Source of the DNA: Talaromyces rugulosus
Lineage: Eukaryota; Ascomycota; Eurotiomycetes; Eurotiales; Trichocomaceae
NCBI RefSeq assembly: GCF_013368755.1
Contig: NC_049561.1
Coordinates: 6,076,001 to 6,140,000, forward strand
Length of the DNA stretch: 64,000 bases
Direction: 5' to 3'
Part shown: in pieces, positions 48,517-58,631 of the stretch
How positions within the stretch are numbered: the first letter of the stretch is position 1
How the letters are laid out: each line of letters starts with the position of its first letter
The notes under the pieces: generated by a model
Seen by the model: the letters and a program-made list of their open reading frames with translations, nothing else
Databases searched by the model: none
What the model was told of the DNA's origin: nothing
Program-made: the position numbers and the translations under genes

Positions 48517-49169
48517 CTACTCCAAAGCAGTAACCTCAACCTCCACCGGCACACCCTTTGGCAACTGATACACCGCGACACAGCTCCTGGCCGGCTTATG
48601 CGTAAAGTGTTTCGCATACTCCTCATTCATAGCCGCGAAATTCGCCATATCAGTGAGGAAGACAGTGACCTTGACGACTTTGGAAATGCTGGAGCCCGCA
48701 GCTGCCAACACGGCGGCGGCGTTTTGGATGGCGAGCGCGGTCTTTTCTTGGATTGTGCCCTCGGTGAGGATGTTGCCGGCAGCATCGCAGGGGATGGAGC
48801 CCGAGGCGAAGATGAGGCCGTTGGCTTTGATGGCGTGGGACTGTGGGAAATAATAATTAGGATTGTGTTTTCAAAGGGCGTTTTATCTGTTCGAGGGACA
48901 TACGTATGGTCCGGCAGCTATCGAATCAACAGGTCAGTACTGATGAATACCAATGAATACCACAACTTCAAGAAGAAAAACATACGAGGAGCAGCGTCCT
49001 GCGCAAAAACAGGTGTCATTCCAGCCATTGCGCGAGTAGTAGAGTAAAACTGTTTGTAAAGGTTGACCGGAGAAGATACCGAGGGGTAATAGACCGATGC
49101 GGGACGGCAGCGAGATGAAGAGAAAGAAGATAGTCTGCGGAAAAGGATTGGTTTGGGGGAGTGCAGCAT
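48517..49169 (-). CDS. mmf1: RidA/YjgF family reactive-intermediate deaminase (Mmf1/Hmf1-like)
   Basis: Exons 49169-48986, 48917-48904 (14 nt) and 48840-48517 give 173 aa. The family hydrolyses reactive enamine/imine intermediates from PLP enzymes. The core starts after a Ser/Arg-rich N-terminus of about 48 residues that looks like a mitochondrial presequence. Core motifs: PPAAGPYSHAIKANGLIFAS, LTEGTIQEKTALAIQN, VVKVTVFLTDMANFAAMNE and RSCVAVYQLPKGVPVEVEVT. The 14-nt exon supplies the AAGPY part of the conserved AAGPYSHAI stretch. Internal Met codons just before the core (MAGMTPVF) could start a cytosolic form, echoing the yeast Mmf1/Hmf1 pair. Confidence 0.92.
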
Positions 49170-49447
49170 TTATTGTAGAATTGACAAGAGAGCCGAGAAG
49201 GAGGAGATGGCTTTAAAGCAGTCGGTGGGACGAAAAGGAACAAGTTGACATACTGGAAAGTTAGGCTTTTCCCGCGGCGACTCGGCGTCCAACATGTTGG
49301 GTTGCCCCGCATATCGGAGAACTCGGACCAGTCCTGTGTCGTACTCATTACAAATTATAATTGACCTAGAATAATATGTAGATATGTAGAATTGATTTCA
49401 AGTACATCGCTAATAATACAATACCAAGTTCAAATCATAAGTCGTAT

Positions 49448-51146
49448 TTACTCGGCCGGCCTCTGGGCAAGCTGCTGCATTAGCGCTGCGGCGTCCTCAG
49501 CAGAGTATCCGAAGAACACCGGGCCGTTGAAGATCATCTGTGAAGGTTTGGCCGACGAGGACTTGTCCCCCCCGCCCGTCGTCTCCGGCCGCGGAATACC
49601 ATTTCCCTCGTTGGCGCTACTCGGCGGAGCAGGCAAGTCACTGGCATCGATCGTGGGAGGTGCCTCTTTTGCACTCGGCGTTGGTTGCTGCAGCATCAAG
49701 GCTTTGTGGTCAAAAGGACATTTCCCCCGCGGCCGGGCCGGAGTGGGCGACGCATCCTGTGGCTGCAGTCCATCGCTTTCCGTAACCTTTGGCGTGTCTG
49801 TGACATCTTTGGGGACGACAGGCGCCACAGGGCTGTTCATAGCACTCTGAGTCTGGTGTGAAACCGGGACAGGAATTCCCCAAGGTCGACTAGGAGACTC
49901 TCCAACACGAACCTCACGCAGAGGACGTTCAAACCGACCAGCCCGATCAGCAGGCGGTGACGAGTCTTCTGCTACGCCCTCCTCGACCGTGCTCAGGCTT
50001 GCTGGATGCGGTGACTTGGAGCTGACGTCCTCTGCCCACTTCTCCACCCTCTCGTCTGGACTCGAGGTGCTTCCATTTTGTTCTGATATTGGAAGGAGGG
50101 ACTTGTGTTTTACCCCAAGACCCTGGATCATATTGACCAAGCTGCCGTATTTGGCATCTATCTGTCTCATGGTGGCTCCGTTCTTTTGAAACCGCCCTAC
50201 ACAGATCGCATGGCTTCTAGGAATTTCATGTTTGTGGTTTTCAAAGTACTGCGCCAGTTCCTCGGGCGAGTGGTCGTCCATGTACCTGATCGGACAGCGA
50301 GCTGCCGAGGATCTACCAGAGGCCCCAGCGCTGGATACAAGCTCCTGCGCCTGGTCTGCTTTAATAGGGTCAAATTCGCACCTGTTAGCCGTGCTGCTTT
50401 GCTCGTCGTGAGTGCCATCGACTGATTTGTTATTATCAACGGGTTTCGCAAACGGGCATCTCAGACTGCCTCGCACACCATTTGTAGTAGTAAAATCTCG
50501 TTCATACAAAGACGGTCTTCGGGCCTTTTCGGCCACTAAACAAGGATTCGACCGGACCCCAAAGCTCGACCCATTCACGGTCGTCGCTGCTTCTTGTCGG
50601 GACTGGTCGAGTCCTGCCACTACGACATCACATAGTTGCGGCTGTATATTCCCAGCGTCTCGCAGATACTCGACGACGTCGACTGGTTTCACCGACGCAT
50701 CCAACTTGGGCCAGTTTTCGAGATCATCGGGACGAATCTCCTCTAGAACTTTTTGTTCCTCTGGGGTGAAGCCTCCCTCTACTCGGTCGGCCAGTTTCTG
50801 GTACTATAACACATCAGTTAGACGCGCCAGCAAAAAATATTATGCAAAAATAATATGTGTAGACATCTCATCAGGTAATACATGCGAAACTTGTCATAGC
50901 TGCAAGCAGCTCACGATCTAGAGCTAATTGATCACGTTTCTCTCATCATATGGAGACAGGGGAAGAAAGAAAAAAAAAAACAAAAAAACATACCTGGTCA
51001 TGGGCAAACAGTACCTTGCGTCGCAAGTCCTGTTCCCTCAAGCTTAGTTGGTGTGCGGTGACCAGCAGGGCATCCAGAGCTGACAAAAGCGTCTGGGGGT
51101 CTCTGTTGTCCGGCACAGGCGTCTCAAAGACACGAGCAGGAGACAT
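49448..51146 (-). CDS. Uncharacterised conserved fungal protein with Cys-Pro motifs
   Basis: Exons 51146-50994 and 50803-49448, with a 190-nt intron, give 502 aa. I recognise the pattern from other filamentous fungi but know no function. The N-terminal 110 residues are helical and charged (PQTLLSALDALLVTAHQLS, DRVEGGFTPEEQKVLEEIRP). A conserved central block is RCPIRYMDDHSPEELAQYF through DAKYGSLVNMIQGLGVKH. Three Cys-Pro motifs occur: CPF at 167, CPI at 221 and CPF at 413, separated by disordered Ser/Pro-rich sequence. The C-terminus has a conserved-looking FNGPVFFGYSAEDAAALMQQ. No signal peptide, membrane segment or catalytic motif is seen. A CACGTGAT box lies 170 bp upstream. Confidence 0.8.
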
Positions 51147-51883
51147 AATAAGTACGTAGTTACACTGAGGTGACAAGAGAATGTCAGGACCCAGAATGGG
51201 CGCGTGGCTCACATCGGGGAAGCAAGATCCACGGATGGAAGTTGTGAGGAGGAAGGAAGAAGAGAAAGGAAAAGAAGAAGAAGAAGTCGGAGAAACTTGC
51301 TGCGTGGACCCGCTCCACGTGATGAGTTTTCCGTGCCTAGCTGCAAAGTGGGTCTTGATGCCCTAGGAATCAGGCAGAAACGTCAAAATATTATTATTAT
51401 TATTATTATTATTATTATCTAGAGGGGTAGACACTACTACAAAGTGATAACTTTTATTCCAAGCTCGGCATTCTATATACAAGCAATCATTTTTTGCATC
51501 AATGACAAAGGTCTATGGTATTAGCACATGGAGCATCAGTCAGCCGAATCCTTGCTGTGCTCCAAGTCATCATTAGATTCTGGTATTAGGTAAAAGTGCT
51601 GGCGCGGGTTCCCAGTCATCCGCTCAGGCATGTTTTCCAAAAAGCGACAGGACAATAGCAGGCGGGCTGGTGAATGTGCGCGCGCGTAGGGTTTCACTAT
51701 ATAGAGCCATCTCGGAAGCAGCCCGCGCCGGTACGGCGTGTAAGTTGTGTTGTTGTGGTGGTGGTGGTTGCAGAGAGAAGTTCAAGAGAGGCGAATCGAT
51801 AGCTAGGAATCTGCAAATATATAAACGCCGAAACCAAAAGTTACGCGTAAAGGTCGACATATAGATGGGGAGCCATCAGCCAT
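51147..51883. other. Intergenic region upstream of the Cys-Pro-motif gene
   Basis: 737 bp with a CACGTGAT box at 51316-51323, an AGAA-rich tract near 51250-51290 and a perfect (ATT)n run at 51389-51419. No gene seen. Confidence 0.5.
51389..51419. repeat. (ATT)n microsatellite
   Basis: About ten uninterrupted ATT units in intergenic DNA. Confidence 0.9.
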
Positions 51884-52592
51884 CTAGGGCTTCCCCTCCT
51901 GGCCGTGAAGAAGGGTGAAAACGGGGGCTGGAAGCTTGTCTCGTCCCTTGAGGAAATCGAGTTCGAGAATAAAGACAAAGCCCAGGAGGTTTCCTCCGAG
52001 TTTCTGGACGAGCGATCCAGCAGCGGCTGCCGAGCCTCCTATAAAATGACCGTGTTAGTTACATTACGTCTTGACAGCAGAATGTTACACCGCGGATTGG
52101 AAAGAAGAAGAGAGAGAAAAACATACCTGTCGCGATAATGTCGTCCACCACGAGAACCGTCTGGCCCTTCTTCACAGCATCGGCCTGCATCTGGAAAAAG
52201 TCCTGGCCGTATTCCTTCTCGTATGCCTCGGTCTCGCAAGGTCCCGGAAGTTTCCCTTGCTTACGCACGGGGACAAAACTAGCACCCAGTCTCAAAGCGA
52301 GACTGGGCCCAAAGAGAAAGCCGCGGGCATCGAGGCCGACAATGACATCCGGCTTTTGGTGATAAGCCTCGGAGATGTGCAGCTCGAGGGAGCGGAGCAG
52401 GGCCTCGTGCAGAGTCGGGTCGGCGAAGATGGGCAGGATATCCTCGAACAAGATGCCAGGCGAGGGGAAATCCGGGAACTGGCGCAGGGCGGCGCGCAGT
52501 CTTATCTTAAGACTGGCGAGTTCGGTGGCGCGGGCGGGATTGGAGGACTGTCCGGACGTGGTGGAGGCATTCTGTGAGGCCGACTGGGACAT
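51884..52592 (-). CDS. apt1: Adenine phosphoribosyltransferase
   Basis: Exons 52592-52127 and 52038-51884 give 206 aa, slightly longer than bacterial APRT because of a Ser/Gln/Asn-rich N-terminal extension. It converts adenine and PRPP to AMP in purine salvage. Motifs: FPDFPSPGILFEDILPIFAD, GLDARGFLFGPSLALRLGA, VPVRKQGKLPG, EYGQDFFQMQADAV and the PRPP-binding VLVVDDIIATGGSAAAAG. The intron falls inside the PRPP loop, in the codon for the glycine after IIATG's Thr, so correct splicing is required for activity. A GA-rich tract precedes the start codon. Confidence 0.95.
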
Positions 52593-53976
52593 GCTGAAGG
52601 AAAGGAAGAGAGAAAGAGAAAGGAAGAAGGAAGGAGAGAGGAGGAGTGAAAAAAAAGAAGAAAGATAGTAGAGACAGGGAGGCGTGGATGGGGGAGGAGG
52701 AGGAGGAGGAGGAGGGGAAGACGCGGCAGAAAAAAAAATTATTATCGTGAGGGAACAAGTCGGTGGTCATTAGCGTACGGCCGCCGTATCACCCCTCACT
52801 AGCACAGCAACCAGACACAACCCTGTATAACAACTATACATGCATGGAATCGATCAAGGAATAATAATGCAATTGGAAATTTACTCGGATTATCATACCG
52901 CACTGCCCGGGCTTGTCGACAGCCTACTACTATACAACACCACACCACCCCCGATGTATGCAATATGCAATATGTAATATGTAACAAAGCGCGATAGCAG
53001 ACCAAGAAACAACGCCAGGTAACATAATAAACAGATGCCACACCGCATTCACAAAAGCACGCCATGCTCCACCGCCGTATCATCGTCCACAGACAAGGTC
53101 GAGCAATCATCTCCTCCAGCCCCGCCACGCCAACTCAGAAACAGCCCTCCATCATCTGAGCCCAGTCCGCGCTAGGAGCTGGCTTGTATCTTGGTGACTC
53201 ACAAGACAGCTAGCTGCGTGCGGCTTTGTCTAGAACCAAAACTTTACAGTACAGTAGTAGTCAACTCAAATCAGCTCAAAATCATCCCTCGGAGGGTCCC
53301 CGAGACAGGACCCGCGTGGACGCGTCCCAGGTCTGGCTGTGCAAGAAGAAAAAAACGAACGTGTGAATAATCACTGAATAATCTAGTGAATCATCCAAGA
53401 GAGTCTAGAATTCGCCATCGCGCTGAATCGCGGTGAGACAGGGTCCTTGCGGGTTGCATTAGGCAATGATCCGACATGGAACGGTCTTGACTCGGACTGT
53501 CCAAACAACCCCTCCTTAGTCCTTGCTAGTAGTCAGGACTCAGGGCTGAAGTTTGTTATGTTATTGGGTGGATGATTACCCGAGAGAGTTATCAAATAGT
53601 AAACACCGCTGTCATATTATTTATTAGTAGTATGTCGTAGTATGTTGTTAAAACAGAAATATACAAAAGCGCTCGATGCGGGGCAAGACATGATACATCA
53701 TCTACTTTCTGAACCCACCAGGTTTCATTTTCATAAACAAGAAGGCAACAGAATTGTAACCCTTGTACACGCATCTGCAGGCGTCATCAATGATATCACC
53801 GGTTGCATTTCCCTATTGTTGTTATTAACCATGGTACGTACAGTCATTTCTATAGAATTACGTGACAAAACTGCAGTTCTATTTATAGATGCACTATAAA
53901 CTAATCATATCCCTATCTATATACCTATATACATACAACATCTGAAGAAACACCGCCCAAAATACCCCCCTAGGTC
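52593..53976. other. Intergenic region between apt1 and the GH47 gene
   Basis: 1.4 kb, no gene seen. Purine-rich low-complexity DNA (GAAAGAG, GGA repeats) occupies 52600-52720 in the apt1 leader. Confidence 0.5.
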
Positions 53977-55530
53977 TTAAACCATATGCAGATTTGCAAT
54001 GGGAACCCCCTGGCTCTGAATACCATACCGTCTTCTAATCCCCAGCCCCGTCGAGTTCTTCAACAAATTATACGTTTCCTCTCCACCACCCACCATGACC
54101 ATACCGATCGGGTGTCTTCTCACAAACCCACCCGCCGTGTGCTGAGTTGCATCCAGATGCGGCCGCACCAAGAACGATTCCGAGAGTATGGCTGCCTTGG
54201 GCTGCATCAAAGCCGGGTCAGTCGACGTAAAAGGCCGGTTGAGAGCAGCACGTATGTTGGAAGGAAAAGGGGATTGTTCAGACGTCGCTGACATTGTGCT
54301 TTCATCGTGCTCCTGATACGATACCAGGATAACCAGCTGGAGACCCGAGTTTTTTGAGTATGGGTATGCTGGAATCCGTCTCATCTTTTCGGAGAAATTG
54401 CATCCTCCGCGCTTGATCACGAGCACATGGTGCGTGCGTGGTACAATCAATGGTAAAGACTCATCGCAGAGCTCGTCTGCGAAATAGATTTTGGACCATC
54501 GGAGACGCTCTGTCGATCGTCTGCCGGTGGGCGAGAAGACGACCGCATCAGGGACTTCTGGGAGAGACGCCGAGCCCAGGCCAATTGAATTCACGGCCGG
54601 GATGGCCATGCGAACCACACTATTGTCAGGTGGTTGTTCTCCTTCTTGTTCTTGCTGTTCCTGCAAAAACTGGGAGCTCTTCTTCCCGCTCCGTCTTCTT
54701 CTATCGGTCGGTTCGTCGTGTATGATGGAGGAAACATGGCTGATCAAAGCCGATAGAGCGGTCTTGACGCTCGACGCACGAGGAACCGCCGTGACGAGTC
54801 CGCCATCCGGTCCAGTATGCTGGTGAATAATAGGCTCTTGTCGACGGGGTGCCATCATCTCGTCTTGCTCTTCTTCTGGAGTAGGCATTGTATAATTCTC
54901 CGGCGTCGGCGGCTCTGGCTCAACGTCGATGACAATATCCAACATCACGGGATCCTGCACACGCGCAAAATTTGGATCATCCGAGTCCAGAATTCCAAAG
55001 GCAATCTCCCGCGATAGATATACTTTTTCATCTTTGCCAAGTGGCACGTTATTGATTACCTGGATGCGGAACCCTTCAGAGGGCGTCACGTTATCATCTG
55101 AATGGATTGGTTTGTCTTGTACCATCCCCAGTCGCACGCCTCCAATAGCCTTGAGGAAAATACCATCTCGGACTCTCTCCACCGTGCCCGGTCCCAGTGT
55201 CAAGCCCGGCATATTCGGAAAGGATATGTCCAGCGTAGGACGGATAGACATGGGCGCGCTCGTTGCATTGTACGGCACCAACTCTGGAGGCAGAGTCCAT
55301 GGGTAAAAAGTATAGTTGGAAGGCGAAAAGAGATCAGAAACAGTCACGCTGGGATGGTCATGAGCAAATTCCAGCAGCGCGCCTCCAGCCTCGTCTCGCG
55401 TATGCATGAGAGGAAGACGCGCCAGACTTGCAGCGTGGAAGATATCCGGGCGCGCCGCAGTCGAAGAAGAGCCCAGAGGTGGAAGACGTGGAGCAATCTC
55501 ACATACACCACCATCGACACCGTCGTCTGC

Positions 55531-56710
55531 AGATTGAGGGGTTTTCTTTCCGGTCGACGAGTAGTCTGTTGGGATAATCAGGGGATGGCCTTCGGTAGTA
55601 AAGACAAACGCAGCATCCATGTTGTTCAATGGATGATCCGAGTCAAAAAGAAGAAACAAATATTTTGCCGTTTCGCCCAGAAAGAAGCTTTCCATGCGGT
55701 CCTGGTGCTCTCCAGTAATTACATTTTGAAGACCGGCCAAGCCGCACCTTGTCCAGCAACGGCGTTTGATATCTCGCAGAACCATCTCCCCAACGTGGAG
55801 ATACCACGGGTCCTTGGTCGCTCTGTACAGGTAGTATGTTGACTCGATGAATTCAGGACGTCCTCCCCACCACCCGAGACCATTGTCAATGTTTCCAGTG
55901 ACAACATTCCAACGTTCCGGCAAGCCCGCAAAGCGTGTCCATAATGCAGTAGCTAATAAATGAATCTCGGTTGCTTCCTCAATCTTACCAGCTAACGTGA
56001 GAACACCAGGATAGAATGCACTCAGACTATCGATCCAAAATGCTCGCGTAGCACCGGTCTGAAGATCAGCCTGCACATAATGAGGATGCTGATAGCCCTT
56101 TCCACGATAAATGTGATGCTAGATTGAGGGGTTTTCTTTCCGGTCGACGAGTAGTCTGTTGGGATAATCAGGGGATGGCCTTCGGTAGTAAAGACAAACG
56201 CAGCATCCATGTTGTTCAATGGATGATCCGAGTCAAAAAGAAGAAACAAATATTTTGCCGTTTCGCCCAGAAAGAAGCTTTCCATGCGGTCCTGGTGCTC
56301 TCCAGTAATTACATTTTGAAGACCGGCCAAGCCGCACCTTGTCCAGCAACGGCGTTTGATATCTCGCAGAACCATCTCCCCAACGTGGAGATACCACGGG
56401 TCCTTGGTCGCTCTGTACAGGTAGTATGTTGACTCGATGAATTCAGGACGTCCTCCCCACCACCCGAGACCATTGTCAATGTTTCCAGTGACAACATTCC
56501 AACGTTCCGGCAAGCCCGCAAAGCGTGTCCATAATGCAGTAGCTAATAAATGAATCTCGGTTGCTTCCTCAATCTTACCAGCTAACGTGAGAACACCAGG
56601 ATAGAATGCACTCAGACTATCGATCCAAAATGCTCGCGTAGCACCGGTCTGAAGATCAGCCTGCACATAATGAGGATGCTGATAGCCCTTTCCACGATAA
56701 ATGTGATGCT
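55531..56710. repeat. Perfect 590-bp head-to-tail tandem duplication
   Basis: Copy A 55531-56120, copy B 56121-56710, both beginning AGATTGAGGGG and ending AAATGTGATGCT. I saw no mismatch between them. The bases flanking the copies do not match each other, so there is no evident microhomology at the junction (GATGCT/AGATTG). Confidence 0.97.
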
Positions 56711-57973
56711 TAATTGCATCCTGCGCTTCTTCCCAAACCTGCAAGTAGGATTCCGGATAGTGTTGGTCTTCTTCGAGTGGCATGAAGTAACTGTCCAGCT
56801 CACTCCAACGAGTGTTGGGGTCGAAATCAGGCATATCCCCAGTCGATAAGAGGATATGTGATTTGAAAGCATATTCAAAAAAACTATCAATCCCAGCACC
56901 AATCTGTAGTTTTCATTAGCTCAATTTTTGCATACAAACACACTTTTGTTCAACATACTCCGGTATAAGGGGCCACCCATCCACCTGTCTCTGCATCAAT
57001 GCCTGCCCCAATCAGGTCGATTTCGCTTCGTCTCAGCCAAACAGCCCAAAACGCCCGCTTGGCAAGGTCTTCGTAACGCCCGTCGCCGGTCAGTCGACTA
57101 AGCGTAGCAAACTCTAAAACGAGACTGCCGGCGCCAGCGCTGCATGTCTCTGTAATTTCCGGTGCGCCGTTGTACCTCGTGCCGGGTTCTCTATTTTTTC
57201 TTTTGTTCAAAGGCGACTTCTCAAAAAACGGAATGCCAGTGCGAAGGTTGACTCGCGGGTATGGAAGCCCAGTCGGGGTGTAGAAAGCTGGTACTATTCG
57301 GTCGGCGAGGTCTCGTGCTAGTCTGAGAAGCTGGCCATCGTAAACGAACTCATTTGACCAGAGGATCCCTTCTTGATCTGGCTCGAATGAGCTCTTGTCC
57401 CAAGCCCGCGCAAATTCCCGGGCGTCGTCGGGAGGTGAATAACCTCTAACGGGGAGGTCGCCGACTGCGAATAGATGTGCGCTCAAAAGACCACCTAGAT
57501 AGAAATCACTCATCAGCCAGCGCTCATAAATGGAGAGAAGAGAACCCACCTAACCCGCGTATAACAGTCTCAAACACCTGCACTTTGCTATCGAGATCAA
57601 ACCCTCGCGCCTTCGATCCCTGGCCCAACGGACCCGACGAGCCATCACCGTACAGCGCGACAAACTCTTGCACACCATCCTCGAAATATTCCCATGCCTT
57701 TGTGCCCGATTCCTTGCTCGATGCCAAGATTGCCAGTGTCGACAAACTGTCGATCAGGGTGAGAGAGTAGTTACCCAGCACATCATTTAATTCGATTTTC
57801 TCTGGATGATCTCGGTCGCGAGTGAGGGGGCCGCAGGACAGGGGACGAAGCTCGTCTTCGGGGAATGCGTAGTCTATGTAATTGTCGAAGCCATGGTAGA
57901 AGAGGCGTTCAGTTTCTTGCCTATTATTCTGTCGCGTTAGCAAGAATAAAAAGTAAAGTGGTTGTGTTCGCAA

Positions 57974-57974
<1 letters not shown>

Positions 57975-58024
<50 letters not shown>
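57975..58024. repeat. (GA)25 microsatellite in intron 1 of the GH47 gene
   Basis: About 50 bp of perfect GA. On the transcribed strand it reads as a (CT)n run starting a few bases after the 5' splice site (GTATCTCTCT...). Confidence 0.95.
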
Positions 58025-58027
<3 letters not shown>

Positions 58028-58159
58028 CCTCAGCTCCTGTATCTGGTCTTCTCGCATGCCCTGTACCTGGACCAGCCAGAGCGCCAGCAGCACGATCCAG
58101 CTCAAGCATATTGACGACAAGCCCGATGGTACTTGGGGGCACTGACGTAGGGCGCGCAT

Positions 58160-58631
58160 CGCCAGCAAGAAGATGCGTGAATCATTTAGTTATTCGGTCA
58201 AGTTCTGGAGCATGGCGGTCAATGCGGCGACACACCCAGGAGTTGAGACCTGGATAATGAAATGAAAATAAATGCAGGATGAGGGCGGCGGACAATGGGA
58301 TTGTTGAAATGTGGTCTGGAGATTATTATCTAGCTGCGGCGGATAAGACCAGGTTAGGCCACATATGGCAACTATAAACGCGATGCTCGACCATGCACGT
58401 TCCGATTAGTATTGCGAATCACCTTAGTAATCAACTTTGTGCATTTTTCAATTCTAGAATTTAATTTACAGGTATGATGGTTCTCGCACACATTGGAATG
58501 CTGAATAAATAGCCCAGTTCGATTTAAAACGCCAGCTAACAACCCTTGGATATACCTATCAATCAAACCAGCCCCAGAATAATCACAGTTCTGTCCCAAA
58601 CGCCCATTTTACAAAACATAAAATTCTTGAC
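58160..58631. promoter_or_regulatory. GH47 gene promoter region
   Basis: Short intergenic region between the GH47 start codon and the stop of the next minus-strand gene; no gene and no clear box identified. Confidence 0.4.

Larger units (their letters stand above)
53977..58159 (-). pseudogene. mnl1: EDEM/Mnl1-type GH47 mannosidase-like gene, frame broken by 590-bp duplication
   Basis: Exons 58159-58029, 57920-57550, 57494-56959 and 56903-53977. The family trims mannose from misfolded ER glycoproteins for degradation. A signal peptide (LSWIVLLALWLVQVQG) precedes the GH47 domain: YAFPEDELRPLSC, IELNDVLGNYSLTLIDSL, TCSAGAGSLVLEFATLSRL, GIGAGIDSFFEYA, RAFWIDSLSAFYPGVLTLAG, RPEFIESTYYLYRATKD, DRMESFFLGETAKYL and TEGHPL, all intact. 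A C-terminal region contains a protease-associated-type segment (LVIKRGGCNFSEKM). Exon 4 holds a perfect tandem duplication, 55531-56120 and 56121-56710. Since 590 = 3x196+2, translation leaves frame after the first copy read and stops at 56022, giving about 639 aa instead of 1124. With one copy removed the frame is continuous to 53977. It may be a real lesion or an assembly error; if an error, the gene is intact. Confidence 0.9.

Noticed and set aside
53977..56076. A separate 699-codon gene downstream of the duplication
   Set aside because: It has no ATG start, begins inside the duplicated GH47 exon and simply continues that gene in its original frame.
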